From Bacteroidota bacterium (lineage in GTDB: Bacteria; Bacteroidota; Bacteroidia; B-17B0; Aurantibacillaceae), in NCBI GenBank assembly GCA_021156365.1, contig JAJNDK010000008.1, forward strand, positions 62,001 to 126,000: DNA of 64,000 nucleotides. Reading direction: 5' to 3'. This document shows positions 55,286 to 63,563 of this stretch, one piece after another. Position numbers and translations under genes: made by a program. The notes beneath the pieces were generated by a model. It was not told where the DNA came from, searched no databases, and worked only from the letters and a program-made list of their open reading frames with translations. Each line of letters begins with the position of its first letter. Positions within the stretch are counted from its first letter, which is position 1.

Positions 55286-56287
55286 ATGCACTTTCCTGTA
55301 AGCAATTCCAATCTTTCCGCTAAGCACCTTGCAAGGTTTGTACAGGAAACCTATGCATTGGACAAAGACATTTCCTGCAGCCTCATCCGTGCTGGTATCA
55401 ATGACACCTATCTCATACAGGACGATAAACACCGTTATGTATTCAGGGTATACAGCCTCAACTGGCGCACAAAAACAGAAATAGAGGAAGAGATCAGCTT
55501 ACTGAACCTGCTCAAAGAAAACAAGATTTCCATCTCCTACCCTATTAGGGATAAAAACAATAATTACATACAGATTTTAAATGCTCCGGAAGGAGATCGC
55601 TTTGCTGTGCTGTTTTCCTATGCCGACGGAAAGAAGATCTACAATTATCCCGAAGAGACCCATTTCCGGATCGGGCAGCTGATGGCGAATATGCATCAGC
55701 TCACCCATAACAGGACACTGCAAAGAACAAGCTATACACCGGAAGTGCTGCTGGTAGATTCCCTCACAGAGATCGCAAAATTCCTGGGAGCAGACACGGA
55801 AGAAATGCGTTTCCTGCAATCGACACAAAGCTATTTATTGAAGGAACTTGCACAAGCGGATGTGAACGCAATCCGAAAAGGTATTATACACCTCGATATC
55901 TGGTTCGACAACCTGAACATAAATGAAAAAGAGGAAGTGACCATTTTCGATTTCGATTTTTGCGGGAATGGCTGGCTCTGCCTCGACACCGCCTATTACC
56001 TGATGCAGCTGGCACAAACGGAGCGCTACGATGAAAAATTGTACAAGCCTAAAACGCAGCAATTCCTGGCTGGCTATGAAAGTATATGTCCCCTGAGCGC
56101 AGAAGAAAAACGACTGCTACCCCTGTTAGGTGTCTGCCTCTATTATTTCTACCTGGGCATACAGTGCAGGCGTTATGACAACTGGTCCAATTCTTTTTTA
56201 AGTGAAGACTATCTTAAGCGGTTCGTAAATGGGATTGTGAAGAGGTATTTTGAATTGGGGCAGGTGCAAAATCCGAAGAGTAAGTAA
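55286..56287 (+). CDS. Aminoglycoside phosphotransferase/choline kinase-like kinase
   Basis: 333 residues with an APH-type kinase fold: an N-terminal lobe (NDTYLIQDDKHRYVFRVYS, with the ATP-binding Arg/Lys strand), the catalytic loop HLDIWFDNLNIN near 203 and the metal-binding FDFDFCGNGW near 222. It phosphorylates a small hydroxyl- or amino-containing substrate with ATP. Homoserine-kinase-type and spectinomycin-kinase-like enzymes share this pattern; the substrate is not determinable. The next two genes follow at gaps of 40 and 25 bases and may be co-transcribed. Confidence 0.82.
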   Translation: MHFPVSNSNLSAKHLARFVQETYALDKDISCSLIRAGINDTYLIQDDKHRYVFRVYSLNWRTKTEIEEEISLLNLLKENKISISYPIRDKNNNYIQILNAPEGDRFAVLFSYADGKKIYNYPEETHFRIGQLMANMHQLTHNRTLQRTSYTPEVLLVDSLTEIAKFLGADTEEMRFLQSTQSYLLKELAQADVNAIRKGIIHLDIWFDNLNINEKEEVTIFDFDFCGNGWLCLDTAYYLMQLAQTERYDEKLYKPKTQQFLAGYESICPLSAEEKRLLPLLGVCLYYFYLGIQCRRYDNWSNSFLSEDYLKRFVNGIVKRYFELGQVQNPKSK

Positions 56288-56327
56288 TGGACTAACCGTT
56301 GAAAATAAGCAACAAATAATTTAAACA

Positions 56328-56783
56328 ATGAATCAAGACCAACTAACAGTCAGACTCCGCCACGAAAAATTCGTTAAACGCATCTGTGAGACAACTATCG
56401 TATACGGATTAGAATCCGAAGAAGGCTTTGCAACTTCCGGTTCCAACGAATATGATGATGAGAACGACGAACCGGTTGAGATAATTTGTTTCTGGTCGGA
56501 AAAAGCCCTGGCGAAAGCTTGTATAAAAGACGACTGGACAGAATACCAGGTCACAGAAATACCGCTTTCCGAATTTATAGAGAACTGGTGTATAGGAATG
56601 AATAATGATGGCTTACTTATAGGCACCGATTTTGACCAAAACATGTTTGGTTTTGAAACAGAACCACTGGACCTCGCCCTGGAATTGGTGAAGAAATTAA
56701 AAACAAACGGAAGCAGTATCGCATTTCAAAAGTTTGAAAGTCTGGAGGAATTGGAGCAACAAATCAGTGGTGCAAATACCTAA
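56328..56783 (+). CDS. DUF2750 domain-containing protein
   Basis: 151 residues spanning the whole DUF2750 family: FVKRICETTIVYGLESEEGFATSGS, an acidic stretch, IICFWSEKALAKAC and IPLSEFIENWCIGMNNDGLLIGTDFDQNMFG. No function is known. It lies between the kinase and a GNAT acetyltransferase in a likely operon. Confidence 0.85.
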   Translation: MNQDQLTVRLRHEKFVKRICETTIVYGLESEEGFATSGSNEYDDENDEPVEIICFWSEKALAKACIKDDWTEYQVTEIPLSEFIENWCIGMNNDGLLIGTDFDQNMFGFETEPLDLALELVKKLKTNGSSIAFQKFESLEELEQQISGANT

Positions 56784-56808
56784 TTAAAAACAATCTACCG
56801 TTTTACAA

Positions 56809-57291
56809 ATGGAAGAAATGACATTTAAGTACCAACACCTAACGTTCACAAAGCAGGATAAGAATGAACCAAGGGAGTATGAACTTTTATTGCTGGCCGA
56901 TCCTTCAAAAGACCTGGTTGACCAGTACCTGGAACAATCAGACACTTTCATTGCAAGGCAAAACGAAGAAACGCTTGGAATAGTAATATTGCTCCCATTG
57001 ACAGAAGAAATCATTGAAATCAAGAATATTGCTGTAAAACCGGAATTTCAGGGCCAGGGAATTGGTAGCTACCTGATAGAAAATGCAATCAAAGTGGCTG
57101 CTCTTAAGAAATATAAAAAGATCCTTATCGGAACAGCAAATTCAAGTATCGGACAACTTTATTTATACCAGAAACTTGGCTTTGAAATAAGTGAAATACG
57201 AAAGAATTTTTTTACAGACAATTACGCCGAACCAATTTATGAAAATGGTGTTCAGGCCAAACACATGTTGATATTGGCAAAACAACTATAA
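56809..57291 (+). CDS. GNAT family N-acetyltransferase
   Basis: 160 residues. The acetyl-CoA site is clear: IAVKPEFQGQGIGSYLIENAIK near 80-100 (Q-x-x-G-x-G), followed by ILIGTANSSIGQLYLYQKLGFE near 120. The acceptor substrate is unknown. A second start three codons downstream (MTFKYQH) is possible. Confidence 0.88.
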   Translation: MEEMTFKYQHLTFTKQDKNEPREYELLLLADPSKDLVDQYLEQSDTFIARQNEETLGIVILLPLTEEIIEIKNIAVKPEFQGQGIGSYLIENAIKVAALKKYKKILIGTANSSIGQLYLYQKLGFEISEIRKNFFTDNYAEPIYENGVQAKHMLILAKQL

Positions 57292-57405
57292 AACAGCATG
57301 TCGCACAAGCCCCACCCCGTGGCATGTCACGCAGGGCAATTACAAAAATTGTTAAGTCATCTGCCTGCCACAGCCCGATGGAGGCCTTATGCAACAACAA
57401 ATCTG

Positions 57406-57413
57406 TACTTTTG
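57406..57413 (+). promoter_or_regulatory. -7 promoter element TACTTTTG
   Basis: Exact TAnnTTTG match ending 3 bases before the ATG at 57417, so a leaderless transcript is predicted. Confidence 0.7.
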
Positions 57414-57416
57414 CAC

Positions 57417-58157
57417 ATGCGATTTTTTTATTCTCCTGCACTCATTATTTTTCTGCTCATTCCACTGCTGCTTCCGGCTCAGAAAGGTCCCGATGAAAGC
57501 CGGCCATACATTATCGAGCCTTACTGGATGGCACTCAACAACCGATCCTATTCCGACTGCAAGACAGCCTGCCTGTTTTCACAAACCGGTGTGTGGACCG
57601 TGAGCGTATACAAGCTACAGCCATCCGACAATGGAAAAGACAGTGCGAAGATCCTGGACAGGAAAATAGTTGTGCTTTCCAATGGCTTCTCCGATTCGAT
57701 CTGGTATGCGCAAAAAAGAGAAGGATTTAAATACAGGAAAGTGGGCGGGCGTGAGCAGAAAAACATGAGCTGTGACTGCAACGACCTTTTGCCCGCCAAA
57801 GGTGAGCCCAACAGTACACTTACGGTCAATGATTCGATCTACAGCGATATGGAAGATATCTACCAGTTTGGGGCCGATGGCTACCTGCATTCCAAAACCC
57901 GCATGCTGAAAGGAAAGATCAAACACAACAACTCCTTTGCCGGGAGCTGGAACACCAAAACGATCTATACCACCGGCAGCAAAGGACAGCTTCTCGGAGC
58001 TGACTATTACCATTCACACAGCCGGTTTTTTCATGAACCTTACAAAAAAGTGCTGTATACATATGATGCAGAGGGGCGGTTGATCAGCCAGCGAACCTTT
58101 GACCCGCAGAACAAAACGAGCGAGCTATACCGTATCGAGTATACAACCGGTAGGTAG
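57417..58157 (+). CDS. Secreted protein of unknown function
   Basis: 246 residues from the ATG at 57417; the longer frame from 57324 crosses the promoter. There is a signal peptide (FYSPALIIFLLIPLLLPAQ). The body contains CDCNDLLPAKGEPN and a C-terminal stretch with YD/Rhs-like character (YTYDAEGRLISQRTFDPQNKTSELYRIEY). It is probably periplasmic or extracellular and has no recognised family. Confidence 0.75.
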   Translation: MRFFYSPALIIFLLIPLLLPAQKGPDESRPYIIEPYWMALNNRSYSDCKTACLFSQTGVWTVSVYKLQPSDNGKDSAKILDRKIVVLSNGFSDSIWYAQKREGFKYRKVGGREQKNMSCDCNDLLPAKGEPNSTLTVNDSIYSDMEDIYQFGADGYLHSKTRMLKGKIKHNNSFAGSWNTKTIYTTGSKGQLLGADYYHSHSRFFHEPYKKVLYTYDAEGRLISQRTFDPQNKTSELYRIEYTTGR

Positions 58158-58337
58158 CGACAGCCGGATCGAATGTCTGTGTGTTCAGTCTTTTTACCTG
58201 CCTTTCAATTCATCAAACCAGTCCATCACATCAGCAGCATTGCCAAAATTCAGCAGCTGGCTTTCGGCTATTTCACAGGCTGTTGCCTCATACCTCGCTT
58301 CGTACTTAAAAGGATCGGTCCCGCTCCAGCATGTCCC

Positions 58338-58355
58338 GTCCCGAGGCTTCGGGAC
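58338..58355. repeat. Dispersed palindrome GTCCCGA-GGCT-TCGGGAC
   Basis: A perfect 7-bp stem with the GGCT loop shared with 31282 and 50549. Confidence 0.8.
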
Positions 58356-58612
58356 TGCAGAGCAAATCCTGCACAATTAACACAACCAGTCTCCGCAATA
58401 GATACCATTCCTGCTTAATTAGGACAATCGTATAATGAAGAATCGCTACCACTCAGCAATCTGCCCCGCAGCGCATTCCAACGCTTCAGGATGGATTACA
58501 ATAACCATCGGAATCGCCGCAACAAATGGTCGATCGGCAGATCCAGCCAGCCGTTGATACAGAAGCCCATCCACTTAAACTAGACCGGCTTTTTTTGTCG
58601 GAGAAAATTTGG

Positions 58613-58620
58613 TAAATTTG
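58613..58620 (+). promoter_or_regulatory. -7 promoter element TAAATTTG
   Basis: Exact TAnnTTTG match, 41 bases upstream of the ATG at 58662. Confidence 0.65.
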
Positions 58621-58661
58621 AGTATCCTGCCATATAGGGAGGAAAGATTAAGTGAATAAAA

Positions 58662-59018
58662 ATGAAAACAGATTTAGCAAGAGTATTTGCCTACTCTTTT
58701 TCGGGCATCTATAAGCTGTATATACAAAAAGTCGAAAAAAAGGGGCGCACAAAAGAAGAGTTGGATACCGTTCTTTTATGGCTGACCGGGTATACAAAAA
58801 AAACATTGCAACAACAGATCGATAAGAACAACGATCTGGAAACCTTTTTCGCCCAGGCGCCGCAGATCAATTCAAATGCTTCAAAAATCACAGGTGTAAT
58901 TTGTGGATACCGTGTCGAAGAGATCGAAGACAAGCTCATGCAAAAGATCCGGTATATGGATAAGCTGGTGGATGAACTGGCAAAAGGAAAGAAAATGGAG
59001 AAGATCTTAAGGAGCTAA
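58662..59018 (+). CDS. DUF2200 domain-containing protein
   Basis: 118 residues covering the DUF2200 family end to end: RVFAYSFSGIYKLYIQKVEKKGRTKEELD, VLLWLTGY, APQINSNASKITGVICGYRVEEIEDKLMQKIRYMDKLVDELAKGK. It is small, basic and cytoplasmic, of unknown function. The next gene follows 26 bases downstream and may share its transcript. Confidence 0.9.
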   Translation: MKTDLARVFAYSFSGIYKLYIQKVEKKGRTKEELDTVLLWLTGYTKKTLQQQIDKNNDLETFFAQAPQINSNASKITGVICGYRVEEIEDKLMQKIRYMDKLVDELAKGKKMEKILRS

Positions 59019-59044
59019 GGAGCATCCGGTATAAAACAATTGAT

Positions 59045-60820
59045 ATGAAAAAGTACACAGTAATATATAAACTTCTCCTTTTAACATCGTCATTCATACT
59101 GATGACGGTATCAAACGTAGATGCTCAAACAACCCGTAAAGTTTTGTTTTTGGGGAACAGCTACACCGGGGTAAATAACTTACCACAGCTGGTGCATGAT
59201 GTGGCTTTATCAACGGGAGATACCCTGATCTTTGACAGCAATACTCCCGGAGGATATCAATTAATAAATCACTGGATGGACGCTACCAGCAAAAACAAAA
59301 TAATGGCAGGCGGATGGGATTATATAGTGCTGCAGGGACAAAGCCAGGAACCGATCGCACAAAACAGTGATTTCCGAAACGGTATCGCCCAGTTAAATAC
59401 ATTAATACTGCAATACGACCCTTGTTCGGTACTTATGTTCTATATGACCTGGGGAAGAAAAAACGGGGATCTCTCGAGCGCCTGCAATTACTTTCCGGTG
59501 ATATGCACCTATGATGGCATGGACACTACACTAAGGAATGAGTACCTGGATGTAACATCCCGCCTGAAGGCGGAGGTATCTCCTGTTTCTATGGTTTGGA
59601 GGTACCTCCGGCAAAATCACCCGGGCATTGAATTGTATCAGCCGGACGAAAGCCATCCATCCGTAGCAGGATCCTATGCTGCTGCCTGCTGTTTTTATGC
59701 AACCATTTTCAAAAAAGATCCTACCCTGATCTCTTTCAATCCCGGTTTACCTGCAGCCGATGCAGCTGTTATAAGAAGCGCTGTTAAAACACAGGTTTTC
59801 GACCATTTGAATTTGTGGGATTATAGCCAGCCACCTGCCTCTGATTTTCTCTACACCATAGGTACCGGTGTAAATGAATTTATTTTCAATCCTGTAAATA
59901 ACGGTTACCACGAAACTTATTTCTGGAATTTAGGTGACGGTACTACTTCCACTTCAAGCTATTCACAACATTCCTATGCAGCCAGTGGAACATATACGGT
60001 GTCCTTAACCACAACATTCTGTGATCTGCAGGGATTGCATTCCAGCACTTCGGATACGGTTATCCAGATTTGTAATCATACGCCAACTATTTACACCTCT
60101 CATCCCTGGTTGTGCCAACATGATACACTCTGGACCCAGGCCGCGGATTCTTACCAATGGTTTCACCAGGGAATGCCTATACCCGAAACCGATCAATTCG
60201 TGGATTTTCGTCAATACGGTAGTATAGGGTCCTTTTATGTGATCAGTACTGTCAATGGCTGTTCTGAAATGTCAACAGCATTCTCGGAAAATGCAGACTG
60301 GTCGGGTTATTACTTTGACGCAATATCCACAACCGGTCCCTGCGAGGGAGGCACAGCACCCTTTGCGGTATTACATACAAATGGCTCCTTACCCGGTTCT
60401 GAGATCATACAATGGTATATGAATGATACGCTTTTACCATGGGCGAACAATGAGGACACCTTATTTATAACTACAGGAGGAACCTATGAGTGCCAGGTAG
60501 TCAATCCGAATTCGAACTGTCCTTTAGACACCACTTATTCCGTTGTTACATTTAATTGTGGAGCGGTTGGCATGGAAGATAACATCCAGGATCCATTTTG
60601 GAACGTATTTCCAAACCCTGCATCGGAAAGCATTACCATTGAATTTGCAAACTACCCTGTAAAAGAACAGCTTGAAATTTACAGCGCGATCGGGCGTACA
60701 CTAAAAATAGTGGAAACAGCAGGAACAACAAGCATTGATATTGCAGACCTACCGGATGGACTTTATTTTATCCGGCTGAAAAACAATAAGCAGCATCCGG
60801 TAAAATTTATTAAGCAGTAA
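59045..60820 (+). CDS. T9SS-secreted SGNH-hydrolase-like protein with PKD domain
   Basis: 591 residues with a signal peptide (ending SNVDAQ near 28). The N-terminal domain (about 30-240) resembles SGNH/GDSL hydrolases: the GNSYTGVNN block I Ser region near 38-46, VLQGQSQEP, and PDESHPSVAGSYAAA with Asp and His near 205. A PKD-like domain follows (about 270-345, FWNLGDGTTSTSSYSQHSYAASG), then Ig-like modules and a type A sorting domain (about 515-591, VFPNPASESITIEFANY ... VKFIKQ). It may remove acyl or acetyl groups from an extracellular substrate; this is inferred from the fold. Confidence 0.83.
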   Translation: MKKYTVIYKLLLLTSSFILMTVSNVDAQTTRKVLFLGNSYTGVNNLPQLVHDVALSTGDTLIFDSNTPGGYQLINHWMDATSKNKIMAGGWDYIVLQGQSQEPIAQNSDFRNGIAQLNTLILQYDPCSVLMFYMTWGRKNGDLSSACNYFPVICTYDGMDTTLRNEYLDVTSRLKAEVSPVSMVWRYLRQNHPGIELYQPDESHPSVAGSYAAACCFYATIFKKDPTLISFNPGLPAADAAVIRSAVKTQVFDHLNLWDYSQPPASDFLYTIGTGVNEFIFNPVNNGYHETYFWNLGDGTTSTSSYSQHSYAASGTYTVSLTTTFCDLQGLHSSTSDTVIQICNHTPTIYTSHPWLCQHDTLWTQAADSYQWFHQGMPIPETDQFVDFRQYGSIGSFYVISTVNGCSEMSTAFSENADWSGYYFDAISTTGPCEGGTAPFAVLHTNGSLPGSEIIQWYMNDTLLPWANNEDTLFITTGGTYECQVVNPNSNCPLDTTYSVVTFNCGAVGMEDNIQDPFWNVFPNPASESITIEFANYPVKEQLEIYSAIGRTLKIVETAGTTSIDIADLPDGLYFIRLKNNKQHPVKFIKQ

Positions 60821-60856
60821 AGAATACCAGCGTATCCACAACACAACATCCGAAAA

Positions 60857-61384
60857 ATGAAGATCGGCCTGGTAAGACATTTCAAAGTCAAACATACATT
60901 TCCAAAAAAATTGTTACTCACGGCAGATGAAGTGGTGGAATGGTTTGTGGCATATGAGTCGGCCGAAGTAGAGCATAAGCAGGTTGATCTGTGCGGGATA
61001 GAATGGACAAAGTGTTTTAGCAGCCCGCAGGAAAGAGCGGTAAGAACGGCCTGCACTCTCTTTAGCGGAGACATCCTGAGATCTGAGAAACTAAAAGAGT
61101 GGGAACATTTGCCCTCTATGAATAAAGCCGTAAAGCTGCCGTTCTTAGTATGGGGACTGATCGTTCGTCGCAAGGTTTCTTCATCGGCTAAGACAAGTAA
61201 AGAATTCAGCGCCAGGATCAGTGCTTTTGCAGATGAGCTGCTTTCCGGAGAACAGAGTGATACACTTATTGTCAGTCATTTCTTTGTAATGATCCGGCTG
61301 CAAAAAGAATTGCTGAAAAGAGGATTCAGGGGCACTGCATTTACATCCCCGGATCATGGGATCGTTTACCTGTTTGAGAAATGA
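60857..61384 (+). CDS. Histidine phosphatase family protein
   Basis: 175 residues with the phosphoglycerate-mutase-like pattern: LVRHF (Arg7, catalytic His8) in place of the usual RHG, SSPQERAVRTA near 55-65, and IVSHFFVMIRL with the second His near 140. The substrate is unknown. It starts 36 bases after the SGNH-protein gene on the same strand. The last 35 residues (AFTSPDHGIVYLFEK) are consistent with the fold. Confidence 0.78.
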   Translation: MKIGLVRHFKVKHTFPKKLLLTADEVVEWFVAYESAEVEHKQVDLCGIEWTKCFSSPQERAVRTACTLFSGDILRSEKLKEWEHLPSMNKAVKLPFLVWGLIVRRKVSSSAKTSKEFSARISAFADELLSGEQSDTLIVSHFFVMIRLQKELLKRGFRGTAFTSPDHGIVYLFEK

Positions 61385-61419
61385 TCTGAAGATCTCCGCT
61401 TCGCCTAAAACCACAAAAA

Positions 61420-61445
61420 AACGGGACACCTTCCGATGTCCCGTT
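61420..61445 (-). terminator. Rho-independent terminator between convergent genes
   Basis: A perfect 9-bp stem AACGGGACA/TGTCCCGTT with loop CCTTCCGA. The A run on its left gives a T run on the minus strand, so it ends the 61507-62202 transcript. Confidence 0.85.
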
Positions 61446-61506
61446 CTGACTGCAGGAATCGGGAGCAGAGCCCCACCTGCTCCCTTGTCAACAAACAAAC
61501 CCAAAT

Positions 61507-62202
61507 CTATATTCTTTTTACTACTACTTTTTTTACATCACTCACGATGCCGACATGTTCGTTATCGATCACGTAGATCGCTTTATACTCCCATTCGGCC
61601 AGGGAAATATTGGCAGGCAAAGCAGTGGTGTCTATATAATCGGTTTTCGTCAGACGGCCTACCAATACGAAACCGTTTCCATCCTTTCGATCGGACCAGA
61701 GATCGATGGCATCTGCTTTCCCCTGTGTACAACGGATCCTCGGCTTACCTCCTTCTAACTTCACTGTGAGGTTCGGTTGCAGGGTATCTGTGTTCACTGT
61801 TTGCGTAGCAGCTATGATCCCTAAGTCGCTTCCGATCGCTTCCGTGTAAGCGGGACTTGCCTTAATACGTTTAGCCAGCTTACTGATGCGGTCGAAGATC
61901 CCTTCGGGCACTGCAGGTGGAGCAGCGGTCAGTGTGGGCATAACCGGTACTCCGCCGATATTAGGCTGACCCGAAGAATGCCGGAGCAGGTTCTTATAGC
62001 TGGTCATCGTGATCGCCATTTGTTTATAGATATCCAGCGCATTCATTACGTAGCTGTACATCGCATTGTCTTTTTGCACCGAGGTTATTTCTGCGGCTGT
62101 GATGCCCAGAACGGTTGCATAACCGGGCAACTTTATAGTGAAATTATTCAGCCAGATCCCCCTCTCGCTATCGGATTGAGGGATAAAAGTCATTGCTTTC
62201 AT
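61507..62202 (-). CDS. Conserved Bacteroidota hypothetical protein with fibronectin-like C-terminus
   Basis: 231 residues (an ATG three codons in is also possible). The N-terminal part is helical (DNAMYSYVMNALDIYKQMAITMTSYKNLLRHSS). A Pro/Ala linker (VMPTLTAAPPAVPEGIFDRISKLAKRIKASP) follows. The C-terminal beta region (KPRIRCTQGKADAIDLWSDRKDGNGFVLVGRLTKTDYID ... KAIYVIDNEHVGIVSDVKKVVVKR) resembles a fibronectin-type or viral/phage-tail beta domain. I recall similar proteins in many Bacteroidota genomes without a known function. No signal peptide. Confidence 0.7.
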   Translation of the reverse strand: MKAMTFIPQSDSERGIWLNNFTIKLPGYATVLGITAAEITSVQKDNAMYSYVMNALDIYKQMAITMTSYKNLLRHSSGQPNIGGVPVMPTLTAAPPAVPEGIFDRISKLAKRIKASPAYTEAIGSDLGIIAATQTVNTDTLQPNLTVKLEGGKPRIRCTQGKADAIDLWSDRKDGNGFVLVGRLTKTDYIDTTALPANISLAEWEYKAIYVIDNEHVGIVSDVKKVVVKRI

Positions 62203-62566
62203 TTGATCTTTATTTTGATTTTAATTCCGGGGTTCTTAAGACCTATTGCACCTGTGCACTGTCTTAAGCGAAGCCCTTGTTCACCCTGAACAAATTACCC
62301 GCGCCTCTATCGTTCTTCACTTTTTTTGTATGGTGGCATTTATTTTTGTTTAATTACTTTCTTTAACGCGAAAAATAGTTCGGTGGTTTCAGTGCTCCGG
62401 AGCTCAAAACAATAAGTGGCCGGGATCGGGGAATTAAGTGGTGGAAATGGATTTATATCCGGTCATACTGACTTGATAATTGGCGATCATACGAAGCACC
62501 ACAACGATAAAAAATCATGCTTTACCAGTTTTTTTGGTCTTCAGACAGCTATAACATAGTTACGTA
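62203..62566. other. Intergenic region, no gene seen
   Basis: The 364 bases before the minisatellite contain AT-rich sequence and no convincing reading frame, hairpin terminator or promoter on the minus strand. Confidence 0.4.
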
Positions 62567-62860
62567 GTAGCATCGCAGGGCAAAATAGTACTTGTGGATG
62601 ATTGCACAGGACTATTGTCTCCAGGTGTAGTAGTATTGGCCGGTTCCGTAGTAGTATCGGGCAGGAGATTAGTACCCGCAGGTGACTGCGTAGCACTATT
62701 GTCTCCGTATATAGTAGTATTGGACAGTTGAGTAGGAGTATCGCGCCGGAGAATAGCACTCGTGGATAATTGCGTAGTACTACTGTCCCTGTAAATAGTA
62801 GTATTGGATAATTGCGTAGCAGTATTCGACGGCACAATAGTACTCATAGATGACTGCTTA
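62567..62860. repeat. 42-bp minisatellite, seven units
   Basis: Exactly seven 42-base units (294 bp) lie in tandem. Odd and even units differ, giving a higher-order period of 84 bp: even units contain TATTGTCTCC-like and TAGTAGTATTGG words, odd units TATCG and AATAGTACT words. On the minus strand two frames stay open throughout: one reads as Ser/Thr-rich 14-residue repeats (TQLSNTTIYRDSST), the other as hydrophobic 14-residue repeats (LRNYPILLFTGTVV). Neither has an obvious signal peptide, promoter or homologue. Confidence 0.9.
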
Positions 62861-62908
62861 GTACTTTTGAATGGTAAAGCAGGCGAAACACATTTTACAA
62901 AATTCCAT

Positions 62909-62916
62909 TATATTTG
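62909..62916 (+). promoter_or_regulatory. -7 promoter element TATATTTG
   Basis: Exact TAnnTTTG match, 25 bases before the ATG at 62942, just after the minisatellite. Confidence 0.7.
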
Positions 62917-62941
62917 ATATGGGGAACAAACACGCAATACG

Positions 62942-63430
62942 ATGGGACTATTCAGCAGGAACAAAGACAACAATAAAAAGCCGGATGAGCAACAACCGGC
63001 GGTGGATGAATTTACACAACGAATGATAGATACCGCAGCTGCCTGTGTGGAGCATTTTGAGATCAGGTCCGGAGGCAAGCTGGATTATAGCGAACAAAGC
63101 CTGCATATAGTGGATTCGATATTAGATGAGGCAGCCGATCATTATGAAGACATGGAACCCGAACAGCAGAAATGGCTCGTCAGCTCCTTTGGTGCCTACA
63201 TTTTTGAAGTGGCCCGCCGGAATTACGGAGGCCGCTATTATTGGTACGATGCCGGCAACCAGCCTATCTTCGTAACAGGACAACCCAAATTCGAGATCTC
63301 CATTATTGTTTTCGACAAAGTAAAAGGCCGTATGGTAAATGGTAAGGAAGATCATATTCCTTTTTTCTTTAAAGGCTACACCGAACGGCTCGCAACTGCA
63401 AAAGAAGGCGATCGTGCTACTATTGTATAA
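62942..63430 (+). CDS. Conserved hypothetical protein
   Basis: 162 residues, soluble and acidic. Visible blocks are LDYSEQSLHIVDSILDEAADHYEDM near 50-70, FGAYIFEVARRNYGGRYYWYD near 85-105 and IIVFDKVKGRMVNGKEDHIPFFFKGY near 125-150. The arrangement recalls DUF3806-like proteins but I cannot confirm it. It is the first gene of a probable operon with 63447 and 63560. Confidence 0.6.
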   Translation: MGLFSRNKDNNKKPDEQQPAVDEFTQRMIDTAAACVEHFEIRSGGKLDYSEQSLHIVDSILDEAADHYEDMEPEQQKWLVSSFGAYIFEVARRNYGGRYYWYDAGNQPIFVTGQPKFEISIIVFDKVKGRMVNGKEDHIPFFFKGYTERLATAKEGDRATIV

Positions 63431-63446
63431 ATACGAGGCTCAGGGT

Positions 63447-63563
63447 ATGCCCAAAGATCTTTCCGAAAAAAAACATCCGTTGATCCGGAAGAAAAAACCG
63501 TTGGTCATTATCTGTTTCACTTTATGTGGCTTTTACTTATATTTGATCAATAAACCCTTATGA
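63447..63563 (+). CDS. Small single-pass membrane protein (38 residues)
   Basis: The ATG at 63447 opens a lysine-rich N-terminus (MPKDLSEKKHPLIRKKK) followed by one membrane helix (LVIICFTLCGFYLYLI) and a stop at 63561-63563. It starts 16 bases after the preceding gene and its stop overlaps the next start (ATGA at 63560), which supports a real, translationally coupled gene. The positive-inside rule puts the N-terminus in the cytoplasm. Function unknown. Confidence 0.6.
   Translation: MPKDLSEKKHPLIRKKKPLVIICFTLCGFYLYLINKPL

Larger units (their letters stand above)
58158..58661. other. Intergenic region with a possible gene fragment and a palindrome
   Basis: The 504 bases contain a minus-strand open frame (58194-58376) whose last 35-40 residues (KYEARYEATACEIAESQLLN ... 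VMDWFDELKGR) look like the C-terminus of a real protein, although no intact start or body is present. The dispersed palindrome at 58338-58355 lies inside its upstream part. Otherwise nothing is seen before the promoter at 58613. Confidence 0.5.

Noticed and set aside
62567-62860. CRISPR-like array in the 42-bp repeats
   Set aside because: Units abut with no unique spacers and are diverged; this is a minisatellite.
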